A DNA stretch of 64,000 nucleotides from an uncultured Paracoccaceae bacterium (GTDB lineage: Bacteria; Pseudomonadota; Alphaproteobacteria; Rhodobacterales; Rhodobacteraceae): NCBI GenBank assembly GCA_947498415.1, contig CANMKB010000005.1:248001-312000 (forward strand), in the 5' to 3' direction. The position numbers were made by a program, and so were the translations under genes. The notes under the pieces are model-generated. The model made no database searches, was not told the origin of the DNA, and was given only the letters and a program-made list of their open reading frames with translations. Position 1 is the first letter of the stretch; every line of letters starts with the position of its first letter. Positions 18,218 through 26,793 of the stretch are shown here, piece by piece.

Positions 18218-18784
18218 ATGCCATTACTTCGGAAACCAAACATCGAGCAGTTGCCCGAATTCATCGCCGCGCTGAAAACCGGTTGGTCCCCATCCAATAC
18301 GCGGCCCGAGTTGGCGCAAGAGCTTCTCGAAAGCATTGGGCAGGATCCGAATTCATATCTCATACTCAGTGATGACATTCGTGGCAAAGGGCCACCGGTT
18401 ACATTGCCAGATGGATCCCAGGTGGATCGCCTCCCTAGCATTATACGTTGGATTTGGCGCGACGGGTTTTGCGGGGTCATCAGCTTGAGGTGGCAGACCG
18501 GAACCATGGATTTGCCACCAACCTGTCTTGGTCATGTGGGTTATACAGTCGTGCCATGGCGCAGGCGCGAAGGGTTGGCGACCGAGGCTTTGCGAGAACT
18601 GATCCCTCTCGCATGCGATCTTGGGTTGCCTTACGTCGATCTGACCGTTGATGCCGACAATATTGGATCTCAGCGTGTCATCGAAAAATCAGGTGGGCAA
18701 CGTTTGAGGAATGTCGCCAAGCCTCATGTCTATGATGCAGATGAGACTTGGCTGTATCGGGTCGAAACCGGATTGGATGGCTGA
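18218..18784 (+). CDS. GNAT-family N-acetyltransferase
   Basis: The ATG at 18218 has AAAGGTG seven bases upstream; the product is 188 residues. It has GNAT motif A-like GYTVVPWRRREGLATEAL near residue 105, then VDADNIGSQRVIEKSGG near residue 145. In E. coli a different, shorter GNAT (PhnO) acetylates aminoalkylphosphonates. This one is not clearly PhnO, so a similar role is only a guess from position. It converges with the TIM-barrel gene, with two bases between stop codons. Confidence 0.8.
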   Translation: MPLLRKPNIEQLPEFIAALKTGWSPSNTRPELAQELLESIGQDPNSYLILSDDIRGKGPPVTLPDGSQVDRLPSIIRWIWRDGFCGVISLRWQTGTMDLPPTCLGHVGYTVVPWRRREGLATEALRELIPLACDLGLPYVDLTVDADNIGSQRVIEKSGGQRLRNVAKPHVYDADETWLYRVETGLDG

Positions 18785-18786
18785 TA

Positions 18787-19602
18787 TTAGCAGGCCAATC
18801 TAAGGTCTTTAAGGTAGGTAAACCCTTGCTGGATATCTGACTTTCGGCGGAGCTCCAATACGAGATGCGGCTCTGAATTGCACTCGCCAAGAGCCCGGAA
18901 CACCTCTTGCCAGTGGATTTCGCCTTCGCCTGGGGCCCAGTGACGGTCTGCATGGCCGTCGAGGTCTTGAATATGTACATGGCGCAGCTGATCGCCAGCG
19001 TCGCGGACGAAGTAATCCACTGGTGGCGCATCTGACATGCGGCGCGCGAGATGGGCGTGACCAGTGTCAATCGACAGGGCGATGGCGTCGGAGTTAAAGC
19101 TATCCACCATTTCACGGCGGCTCGCGGGATCAACGTCGAGGATGTTCTCGATTACCAGCGTGATACCATATTCTTCGGCGGCTTTCACAACCGGTGTCAT
19201 CACGTCATGCACGCGGTCCAGTTTGGTTTCCCAGTAGTTCGGTTTGGCCAGTCTGTTCCATTGATACCAACGATTGTAAGGCGAATGCAGCACCATCTGA
19301 CGCGCGCCTACACGGGCTGCGGCTTCGAGCGCCTTCAAGTAGCGCGCGGTGATGATTGGGCGAACTTCGGGGTCTTTATTGTCCATATCAAGACCCTCGT
19401 AGGGGCCATGAATTCCGATGCGGCCTGTGAACCCCGCGAGTGCAGAGGTTGCTGCGGAAATACGATCTTCGAACTCGGTGCTCAGTCCTTTGTGGCTACC
19501 GAAATCCTGAAGTTCCAGGTCTCTCTCATCATCAAACAGCCAATCACGGTGCTCCGCGATTTCTGTGGATGTCAAACAGGCGCCGATTTTAAGCGGTTGC
19601 AT
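18787..19602 (-). CDS. Sugar-phosphate isomerase/epimerase-like TIM-barrel protein
   Basis: The 271-residue protein is of the xylose-isomerase-like/AP endonuclease 2 family. HGPYEGLD near residue 64, LVIENILD at about 149, the SIDTGHAHL metal-site motif at about 177 and HVHIQDLDGHADRH at about 207 are the expected metal-binding elements. It is the last gene of the phnD2 operon and overlaps the MFS gene by 14 bp. An action on a ribosyl intermediate is conceivable because phnP and phnN are absent, but nothing in the sequence proves it. Confidence 0.75.
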   Translation of the reverse strand: MQPLKIGACLTSTEIAEHRDWLFDDERDLELQDFGSHKGLSTEFEDRISAATSALAGFTGRIGIHGPYEGLDMDNKDPEVRPIITARYLKALEAAARVGARQMVLHSPYNRWYQWNRLAKPNYWETKLDRVHDVMTPVVKAAEEYGITLVIENILDVDPASRREMVDSFNSDAIALSIDTGHAHLARRMSDAPPVDYFVRDAGDQLRHVHIQDLDGHADRHWAPGEGEIHWQEVFRALGECNSEPHLVLELRRKSDIQQGFTYLKDLRLAC

Positions 19603-20794
19603 GGCGAGGGCTCCGTGGGTCTGGGATAAGGAAATAGGCGAGGATGGATATGGTCAAAATCGCTGTCATGGCGACAAAGGAAACCCAGCCGCCAAAGCTT
19701 TCGGTGATCAGTGCAAAAGTGAATGGCGCTGCGGCATTCACAGCCATCGAAAGACTTGCGATCCAGCCAAGGCGCGCGCCGTAACCTTTGCCTCCGAACA
19801 ATGCCAAAGGCAGCGTGCCGCGTGCGATTGTCTTGATGCCGTCGCCCATCCCGTAAAGCGCCGCGCCGACCATTATGCCCGGAACGGTAAAGCCGAGGCC
19901 AAGGATGGTGCAGAATCCTGCCATCGTCAGCCCAAGGGCTAAGATGTAGGTCATCAGCGGGTGCAGATTGCGGCTGAACATCATTTCAAACATCCGGCCA
20001 ACGGTTTTGAATGGTCCGATCACAGCCCCAGCCAGTGCCGCCAAAGCCGCGCTGTGGCCGAGGTCTTGTACATTGGTGACCCAAAGCGTCATGACCGCGC
20101 CCATCAGAAACCCTGAGAACGTGAACGAGATCACCATCCACAACATACCGCGACGCCGGTCTCGTCCTTCCAGCTGTGGCCAATCGGCTTGCGGGTTCTG
20201 GTCGCGTTCTTGGGCGGTGGCCTCTTTGCCAGACAGCGCAAAGAAGTGGATGGGTACACAGACAACAAGATAAGCGATGCCCATAACGAGCCACGTATCC
20301 CGCCAGTCCAGGGCATTATAAAGCACCAGTGTGGTGGGCCAGAAGATGGTTGAGGCGACGCCCCCAAAAAGGGTGATGATGGAAATCATGACCGAAGGGC
20401 GCAGCGGGCTTTTCAGACGCACGATGGAAGCAAAGGCGACGTTATAAAGCACGCACATGCCCGCTGCCTCGGTCACCAGGACAACGGCAAAGAGCGAAAC
20501 GCGCCCGCTAACCCAAGCAAATCCCAAAAGGGCCAATCCGGCCACCAGCGACCCAATCGTCATCAGGTAGCGACCACCGAAGCGGTCCACGAGGTGACCC
20601 GCGACAGGTGCCATCGCCCCACCAAAGAACAGCGCCATCGACAGAATGCCAAAGGCTGTCGATAGCGTCATTCCCAGATCATCCGCCATTTCCGGTAGGA
20701 GGATGGCGTAGGCGTAATAGAGCGCGCCATAGCCCATGATCTGGGTTATCCCCAGGCCAATGGACGGCCAATATGGGTGTAGCCTTTGGATCAT
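19589..20794 (-). CDS. MFS transporter
   Basis: The start is the ATG overlapping the phnM2 stop, giving 401 residues; a longer frame begins inside phnM2. Twelve hydrophobic segments and the MFS motif GHLVDRFGGRY between segments 2 and 3 are visible. Its place between phnM2 and the TIM-barrel gene suggests import or export of a phosphonate-pathway compound such as an organophosphate or product alcohol. Substrate is not deducible. Confidence 0.8.
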   Translation of the reverse strand: MIQRLHPYWPSIGLGITQIMGYGALYYAYAILLPEMADDLGMTLSTAFGILSMALFFGGAMAPVAGHLVDRFGGRYLMTIGSLVAGLALLGFAWVSGRVSLFAVVLVTEAAGMCVLYNVAFASIVRLKSPLRPSVMISIITLFGGVASTIFWPTTLVLYNALDWRDTWLVMGIAYLVVCVPIHFFALSGKEATAQERDQNPQADWPQLEGRDRRRGMLWMVISFTFSGFLMGAVMTLWVTNVQDLGHSAALAALAGAVIGPFKTVGRMFEMMFSRNLHPLMTYILALGLTMAGFCTILGLGFTVPGIMVGAALYGMGDGIKTIARGTLPLALFGGKGYGARLGWIASLSMAVNAAAPFTFALITESFGGWVSFVAMTAILTISILAYFLIPDPRSPRHATA

Positions 20795-22002
20795 CCGGCG
20801 GGATGGCCTCGATAGGCGCAACGCCCAGCAACCCAGGTCCCCAAGATCGATGGCGCCTGCTGATCAGGCCAGTCCACAAGCACCAAGTCAGCGCGTTTGT
20901 CGATCTCGATATCGCCTCGATCTGTAAGATTCATCGCCCTTGCAGGGCCAGATGACACCAAGCTCCACAGGGTGCTGCGGTCTGCACGTTTTTCCGCATC
21001 AAGACGGGCCACAGCCGACAACATTGCCGGGTAGAAATAGTCCGATGCAAGGACATCGCACAGGCCCGCCTCGACCATGTCACCGGCACCGAGTGAGCCG
21101 ATATGGCTGCCGCCACGCGCAGCATTCGGAGAGCCAAAGACAATCAGGTCGCCGCTTTCGCGTGCGGCTTTCGTGGCTTCCATGACCATTGGGAACTCAG
21201 CAACATGCGCGCCAAGTTCGCGGAAGAAACTGCGTGTTTCGGCGCGCGTGTCATCATGCGACAACATCGGAGCACCTGCGGCACGACCAAGTTCAGCAAT
21301 GTCAGCGATTTTCGTGGGCACTTCCGCCCGGCGCTCCCAGACTTTGCCGAGCAGGGAGATATAGTCCTCTTCCGAAAGACCCGCGCGTTTCGCCTTGGAT
21401 GCTGTGCGGCGTTTCATGCGGTCATCATCCAAAGACGCGATTGAAAAATCTGGTGACAATTCAAACGCGCGATCTTGGATGGGCACATCATAGGCGCGCA
21501 TGGTCATCGAAGTGTGATCGTTAAAGGCAATCGAGGGCGTCAGCGGGCTTTTCAAAGCCCATTCGATCACATCCAGCGCTTCAAACGCGAAAGTCTCCCA
21601 ACGCAGCTGCACGCGGTTTTCCACCAGCAGCCGCGGTGCGAGAGTCTGCATCGCTTGCATCAAGTCTTTGCCGCGCGCCACGTCACGCAGGCCCGGTTCC
21701 CAGCCCAATGTGATGGCGTGATAGGCCGTGGCGATCCCGTTGGCTGCCAGTTGACGATCTGTATCGATAACGGCGGCATCGGTTGGAAAGAACACGCCCG
21801 GACGCGGCATTAATTGGCGTTCAAATGCGTCGCCATGCAAGTCGATCAAGGCAGGGGCCAGGATCTTGCCCGTTGCATCAATTATCTCGCCCTGCGCTGC
21901 ACCGCCTATTTGGACGATGACACCATCCGCGACTGTCACATTGGTTTCTGCGATTTCGCCCGGCAAGTAGACCGTTGCGCCTTCAAAGGTAAATGTCGTC
22001 AT
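20791..22002 (-). CDS. phnM: PhnM-family amidohydrolase (copy 2)
   Basis: A second PhnM homologue of 403 residues. LIDLHGDAFERQLMPRPG carries the metal-binding HxD and the family PRPG motif, followed by FNDHT near residue 165 and LSHDDTRAE near residue 243. It is not a recent duplicate of the first PhnM; the two share motifs but differ widely. In an operon with its own PhnDCE, a methyltransferase and an MFS protein it may act on a different ribosyl-phosphonate. Start ATG at 22002, two bases after the methyltransferase stop. Confidence 0.87.
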   Translation of the reverse strand: MTTFTFEGATVYLPGEIAETNVTVADGVIVQIGGAAQGEIIDATGKILAPALIDLHGDAFERQLMPRPGVFFPTDAAVIDTDRQLAANGIATAYHAITLGWEPGLRDVARGKDLMQAMQTLAPRLLVENRVQLRWETFAFEALDVIEWALKSPLTPSIAFNDHTSMTMRAYDVPIQDRAFELSPDFSIASLDDDRMKRRTASKAKRAGLSEEDYISLLGKVWERRAEVPTKIADIAELGRAAGAPMLSHDDTRAETRSFFRELGAHVAEFPMVMEATKAARESGDLIVFGSPNAARGGSHIGSLGAGDMVEAGLCDVLASDYFYPAMLSAVARLDAEKRADRSTLWSLVSSGPARAMNLTDRGDIEIDKRADLVLVDWPDQQAPSILGTWVAGRCAYRGHPAG

Positions 22003-22004
22003 GA

Positions 22005-22652
22005 TCAGAGGCGTTCCATCGTTAAGTGCCAGTGGTAAGAACCGGGTTTTTCGTGCTCGCGATCCTCAAGCCAAAGCGTTTCAAAACCCGAGAAAAGGGC
22101 CAGAAGTTCAGCTGCATTACAGAAGTAATGCGGGTGGATCTTGTCGGTGCCCGGCGCATCGAAAACCCAGGCGTTTCGACTGATTTCGCGACCCGCATAT
22201 TTGTCGCGTTCAAAGGGCAGGCGGCGCTTGGACAGCATGGTGCCCATATAGGTGCCGCCGGGTTTCAAGACGCGACGAATTTCGGCGATGGTCTTCAGCA
22301 GGATGTTTTCATCGCCGTGATAGATAACGTTCCAGCTCAGGACGTGGTCAAAGATCTGATCCTCAAAGGGCAGGGCATCCATGCGGCCAAGCACCGTTGT
22401 GACACCCAAATCCGCGGCGTCGATGGCCGCAAGGCCTTCGGGCGCTGCATCAAGCGCGGTCACGTCAAATCCGTTGCTGGCCAATGCAAGCGCGTGCCTG
22501 CCGACGCCTGCCCCTAAATCCAGCACCCTTGCGCCCGGTGTAAACCCCTGCGCCCAGCGTTTCACATCTTCTTCTGGGTTTAACCATTTGCTGCCTTGCT
22601 CAATGCCAGCCCATTGATCATTCCAATGCTGGTCGGCGGTATCGGTTTTCAT
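22005..22652 (-). CDS. Class I SAM-dependent methyltransferase
   Basis: A 215-residue protein with motif I VLDLGAGVGRHAL at about 43-55, acidic post-I VTALDAAPEG, and FDHVLSWNVIYHGD with IRRVLKPGGTYMGT as motifs II/III. It resembles small-molecule methyltransferases (ubiE/tellurite type). It lies between phnE3 and phnM2 and overlaps phnE3 by 4 bp. Methyltransferases are not part of the standard C-P lyase pathway, so it may act on a carrier or detoxify an intermediate; unknown. Confidence 0.82.
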   Translation of the reverse strand: MKTDTADQHWNDQWAGIEQGSKWLNPEEDVKRWAQGFTPGARVLDLGAGVGRHALALASNGFDVTALDAAPEGLAAIDAADLGVTTVLGRMDALPFEDQIFDHVLSWNVIYHGDENILLKTIAEIRRVLKPGGTYMGTMLSKRRLPFERDKYAGREISRNAWVFDAPGTDKIHPHYFCNAAELLALFSGFETLWLEDREHEKPGSYHWHLTMERL

Positions 22653-23458
22653 CGCTGTTCCCCAATGATTTTCTTACGCGCCCAGGTGCTCAGCGCTTCG
22701 ATCAGGATAACCACGACTGCTATCATTAAGATGACAGTCATGGCGGTTGGATAGTCAAAGAGGTCAAAGCCAACCTTCAGCTCAATCCCAATACCGCCCG
22801 CGCCCACAAGGCCCAAAATGGTCGATGACCGCACGGCCTTTTCCAGCGCATAAAGCGAGGTTGAGACAAAGGCCGGTGCGGAGGCTGGCAGTGTGGCACA
22901 GGCCGCAATGTCCAGACGCCGCGCACCTGTCGCGGTCAGCCCCTCAGAAGGGCCTTTGTCGACGGCTTCCATGTCATCGGCAAAGAAACGGCCGCAGAAA
23001 CCCACCGTGTCGATCATGATGGCCAAAACGCCCGCAAAAGGACCAAGGCCGACAGCGACCACAAAGACCAGTGCCCAGGCGATATCAGGCACGGCGCGGA
23101 TGAAACCAAGGACCGTGCGCGTCGTGGTCGTGACGGCGCTGCCAAAGATCAGACCACGCGTCGCGAGCAGGGCCACTGGCAGCGAAAGGATCACGCCGAT
23201 CGCCGCACCTGCGAAGGCAATCTGTAGCGTTTCGACCATCTTCCAGCCCAAACGCTCTAGAACTTTTGGCTCAAGGTTTGGAGGAAACGCACGAGAGGCG
23301 AAATCTGCAAATCGCGGCGGTGAGGACAGCACTTTTTCCAGTGAAAAGCCTGCGCCATTCAGGGCCCAGAAGAAAATCAGAATGCCAGCCGCATAGCCCA
23401 AAAATGAGAGGGCCGAAGGGCGTTCGTAGCGGGCAGGGAGTGATGAGATATTAGTCAT
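22649..23458 (-). CDS. phnE: Phosphonate ABC transporter permease PhnE (third copy)
   Basis: The start is ATG at 23458 (269 residues), overlapping the phnC2 stop. It has several membrane segments, the EAA-like loop EGLTATGARRLDIAACATLP and LVGAGGIGIELK. It is the single permease of the second uptake system, so probably a homodimer. Sequence is clearly different from the tandem pair at 14659-16454. Confidence 0.9.
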   Translation of the reverse strand: MTNISSLPARYERPSALSFLGYAAGILIFFWALNGAGFSLEKVLSSPPRFADFASRAFPPNLEPKVLERLGWKMVETLQIAFAGAAIGVILSLPVALLATRGLIFGSAVTTTTRTVLGFIRAVPDIAWALVFVVAVGLGPFAGVLAIMIDTVGFCGRFFADDMEAVDKGPSEGLTATGARRLDIAACATLPASAPAFVSTSLYALEKAVRSSTILGLVGAGGIGIELKVGFDLFDYPTAMTVILMIAVVVILIEALSTWARKKIIGEQR

Positions 23459-24281
23459 AGAGCCCTCGTAGATCGGAGGCCGCAAGCGAGGCCGCAGTGG
23501 CGTCAAGTTTCAGATGACCATCGGCCAGCCCGAGCACGCGGTCGCCAAAGGTCAGGGCGTGCTCGATATGGTGTGATGTAAAGACAACCGTCACCCCCTC
23601 GCTGCGCACAAGATCAAAGAACATTGCCATGATCTCTTCGCCCGCAGACGGATCAAGCGAGGCGCAGGGTTCATCAGCGATGAGCAGGCGCGGCTTTGAC
23701 ACAAGTGCGCGGGCGATGGCCACGCGCTGAGATTGGCCGCCCGAAAGCCGGTCCGCACGACGCGCTGCCAAATGGGCAAGGCCGACCTTTTCCAAGGCTT
23801 CCATTGCGGCAACGCGTGCCTCTTCGGGGGCAAAGCTTTGGGACCAATAGCGTGGGCCGCTGTGTTGGCCGAGGAGGCCGTGAATGACGTTTGTCAGGAC
23901 GGATAAGCGTGGCACCAGATTGTGTTTCTGTGCCACAAGGCCTGTATTGGCGCGCAGGCCGCGCAGTTGCGCGCCCTTTGCATGGGTCACGTCTTGGCCA
24001 AGCAGCTCAACCGCGCCGCGGTCGATCGGAATCAGCCCGAGAATGCAGCGCAGGAGCGTGGATTTGCCGGTTCCATTGGCCCCAACCAGCGCGACGGCTT
24101 CTCCGCGCACCAGACGAAAGCTCACGTCCGAAAAAATTTCTGTTTTACCGAAGGATTTGGTGACGCCCTGAGCGCTGACATCATGATCCTGCAAAGCATG
24201 CGGAACCGGGGCGCTGGTCTGCGCCCCGGTCTGTACCGTCCCCTCAGTGAGGGGCGGCGTGGCTGTCCGAAGATCAGTCAC
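23451..24281 (-). CDS. phnC: Phosphonate ABC transporter ATP-binding protein (copy 2)
   Basis: The start is taken as the GTG overlapping the phnD2 stop (276 residues); the longer open frame would lie within phnD2. It has an unusual 40-residue leader before the ABC domain. Walker A GANGTGKST, signature RLSGGQSQR and Walker B LLIADEPCASLD are intact. It powers PhnE3. Confidence 0.88.
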   Translation of the reverse strand: MTDLRTATPPLTEGTVQTGAQTSAPVPHALQDHDVSAQGVTKSFGKTEIFSDVSFRLVRGEAVALVGANGTGKSTLLRCILGLIPIDRGAVELLGQDVTHAKGAQLRGLRANTGLVAQKHNLVPRLSVLTNVIHGLLGQHSGPRYWSQSFAPEEARVAAMEALEKVGLAHLAARRADRLSGGQSQRVAIARALVSKPRLLIADEPCASLDPSAGEEIMAMFFDLVRSEGVTVVFTSHHIEHALTFGDRVLGLADGHLKLDATAASLAASDLRGLYD

Positions 24282-25143
24282 CGATGAAGTTGTCAAACTG
24301 CGGGTAGCCCGCGTTAGAATACATGGAGCGAACGTAGTCGTAAGCGCTGTCTTCGATCGCAACGAGATCCATGCCGACGTATTTGTCGTTCTCTTCGTGA
24401 GCAGTAATGCCCGCGATCACGGCGTCTTTGTTTTCCAGGATGGAAGTTTTGACCAATTCTGCTTTCTCAGCAGCAACGTGCGCGCCAACCATGATCATGT
24501 CGTTTGGCAGATCGCCAGAACGCGCCAGCATTTTGAAGAAACCGTATGGCAGGTCGGTTTCTTTAGCGCGTACGTTTAGCCAAGATCCTGCGTTGGAGCC
24601 TAGAGCGTCTACGTCACCCGCTTTCAGCGCTTCATGCGCGATGTTGCGAGATGTATGTGTCTTCTCGATGTCGTTCACTGGGTCCAGACCGTAGTCCGCC
24701 AGAACCTGCATCGGGCAGAGCATGTTGGATGTGGAACCGATGTCGCCGAAAGCAACCTTTTTGCCTTTCAGGTCCGCCACGGTGTTGATGCCGCTGTCTG
24801 CACGCACAACGATGGCGCAGTGATAGTCAGGGCGGCCCAGACCGATCAGCGGTGTCGCTTGAGTTAGCTTATTGATGACAACGTATTCCGCAGGACCGGA
24901 AACAACGAAATCAACAGTTTTGGCGCGCAGGGCTTCGGCCGCCGCTGTACGAGAGTTCACTGCGAAGAATTCAAACTCTTCACCAGTAGCCGTTTCCAGC
25001 GCTTCTTTGAATGGACCCCACTCCAGTTGCAGGCGCTCCATGCCTTCAACGTCAGTAACAGCCAGTTTCCAAGTGTCAGCCGCAACCGCGAATGCAGATG
25101 CTGCGGCCAGGCCAAGGCCCAGAACAACAGATTTGAGTTTCAT
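24274..25143 (-). CDS. phnD: Phosphonate ABC transporter periplasmic binding protein (copy 2)
   Basis: The ATG at 25143 has GGAGGG upstream, which fixes the start despite a longer open frame; 289 residues. A signal peptide ends near AVAA (about residue 20). The fold motif FVVSGPAEYVVIN corresponds to the ligand loop and GDIGSTSNMLCP to the second loop, characteristic of PhnD/SsuA-like proteins. It opens the minus-strand operon, preceded by operator copy 3. Ligand probably differs from that of the first PhnD. Confidence 0.9.
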   Translation of the reverse strand: MKLKSVVLGLGLAAASAFAVAADTWKLAVTDVEGMERLQLEWGPFKEALETATGEEFEFFAVNSRTAAAEALRAKTVDFVVSGPAEYVVINKLTQATPLIGLGRPDYHCAIVVRADSGINTVADLKGKKVAFGDIGSTSNMLCPMQVLADYGLDPVNDIEKTHTSRNIAHEALKAGDVDALGSNAGSWLNVRAKETDLPYGFFKMLARSGDLPNDMIMVGAHVAAEKAELVKTSILENKDAVIAGITAHEENDKYVGMDLVAIEDSAYDYVRSMYSNAGYPQFDNFIGD

Positions 25144-25160
25144 AGTACCCTCCAGATGAA

Positions 25161-25176
25161 ATTCATCCGGATGATT
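25161..25176. promoter_or_regulatory. PhnF-type operator palindrome (copy 3) before phnD2
   Basis: ATTCATCCGGATGATT contains the perfect 12-bp palindrome TCATCCGGATGA and matches the outline of copy 1 (ATTCAT-N4-ATGAAT). It ends 18 bp upstream of the phnD2 start codon, placing both phn operons under one regulator. Confidence 0.65.
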
Positions 25177-25989
25177 CTTCAGAAACACATAAAATGGGTG
25201 TCGGATTTACGAAAGAAATGTGAATTTGGATATTGCATGCTTCGTTGATTATTGCCCCCTGTTCGACCAAATATTCTTGGAAACCTGCATGATTGGCAGG
25301 GATGGTTTTGTTGCAGATTTAACGAGATGTGGATGCTGAAGGTTTAACGCCGGCTCCAACATGACCCGCTCGGTCGAAAAGAACGACGCTAAATGTCTGG
25401 GCGCACGACCACTTATGTTACTTAATGAAGGTGCTGCGAGTATTGGCTTGGGACTGAATTCGGGGGGCCGGAGGTCATGGTTGAACGAAAGCTTGTTCAA
25501 GTAAAGCAGACATTGGAGTAAAGCCACTAAACGGCAGCAATGTCAGCAAAGCCGATGGTGGGGTGGATTGCATCGAATGTCGGCATTGCGCGATGGTAAA
25601 CTGAATTTCAAGAATTATTGCGGATTTCTCACCACGGGAGCTGCGCAAGCTCGAGAAAGTTCCTTTTTTTGTTTCAGCACGCGAATCGTCAGCAGGCTAA
25701 ATCTGTTGGCAAGGTATGCAGATCCCCTCTTTTTCTCGAATTTTTAGGGTCCCAATGGGGAAATTTGGGGGCGCATAGGAAAAAAAATCGTTGCGAAAAC
25801 ACTCTGAAAATCGCCGTGGTAGCTCAAGAATTAAGCGCAATTTACCTTTAAAATAGTACTCGCAGTGACGTTTTTCGCACGTGATTTGACTTGTGCAATG
25901 TTCCGCGCGTCGTTTACGCCGCTTAGCGAACACGCGCGTTCATCTCAAAACTTAACAAAATGCTCGGTTGCTGCGCATGGCAGCAATCG
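25177..25989. other. Gene-poor stretch between phnD2 and a hypothetical gene
   Basis: About 800 bp. Open frames at 25249-25527 (minus), 25618-25851 (plus) and 25697-25933 (minus) show no recognisable protein or good ribosome-binding sites. The region is more AT-rich toward its right side and may be a decayed gene. The phnD2 promoter must lie at its left edge. Confidence 0.5.
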
Positions 25990-26511
25990 ATGCCAAAAGC
26001 TGTGAACAAGATGAACTCAACAATACCACCAGTGTATAAAGAACTTATTGACCGCTGCTTAACCGCTTTTCGGGCTGCCCAGCACGGACCTGATAAGTGC
26101 TGCTCGAGCGGCGATGCTCCTAAAATTGACGAGTACCTCCCAGTCTTGAAGGGTCAAACGCTAAATTTGCAAGGACAAGTTTGCGGCCATCCACGACTCG
26201 GGACAACATTTGTACGTACTTCTATGCTCATTCATGTCACTGACGACGGGCTATGGGCGCGAACCATTTCAAGATGGTATCGCCTTCAAAAGCCAAGAGT
26301 GATCGATACCAGTGAAGCGTGTCGAAGTAGTGAGTTTAACGGATTTTGCCAGCCGCTCGGAACAGATGGGGTAGGAGTACCCATGCATTTTGCGCGCAAG
26401 GTAATGGATAACAAACCTATCGAATTGTCCCGCATGGCCAAAGAAATCGGCTATACAGATGCGGCTTTAGAGTTATCTGAGCTTTCTAAAAATTGGCCGC
26501 CAAATCAATGA
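25990..26511 (+). CDS. Hypothetical protein, possibly DUF6634-like
   Basis: 173 residues if begun at 25990; ATG at 26011 is an alternative. The central part GQVCGHPRLGTTFVRTSM followed by LWARTISRWYRLQKPR resembles the GHP..RTS...WARTxSRWYRLG pattern of small uncharacterised alphaproteobacterial proteins (DUF6634, from memory). No catalytic motif is seen. It is transposon cargo lying just before tnsA, with a strong hairpin after it. Confidence 0.55.
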   Translation: MPKAVNKMNSTIPPVYKELIDRCLTAFRAAQHGPDKCCSSGDAPKIDEYLPVLKGQTLNLQGQVCGHPRLGTTFVRTSMLIHVTDDGLWARTISRWYRLQKPRVIDTSEACRSSEFNGFCQPLGTDGVGVPMHFARKVMDNKPIELSRMAKEIGYTDAALELSELSKNWPPNQ

Positions 26512-26543
26512 TATAGGTGGGTTTGGGGAAGGAAAATTGAGAG

Positions 26544-26579
26544 TTCCGAGAATTATTTTCGAATTTTTCTCGGAATTTT
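26544..26579 (+). terminator. Hairpin after the hypothetical cargo gene
   Basis: TTCCGAGAA (26544-26552) and TTCTCGGAA (26567-26575) form a perfect 9-bp stem with a 14-base loop followed by TTTTC. It probably insulates the tnsABC operon from upstream transcription. Confidence 0.6.
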
Positions 26580-26793
26580 CGATTGCCCGACATAACTGCG
26601 GACTCATCGAAACGAAACGAGTTGAGGACCCAGTGTAAACGTTAATCCCGCACCCAAAAAATGTGATCGTCACATTGAATGAACGCCAGCTTACTCTGGC
26701 AGTTTAGTGATCAACCAAAACCAAGCTATTTGATCGACCCACTTACGCTGCTGTGTGGGAACGGTCAGATTTTGCCAAAAGGCGAAGCCGTCA

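Noticed and set aside
18218..18784. GNAT called as PhnO
   Set aside because: It is longer than PhnO and its motifs are generic; position alone is not enough for the name.
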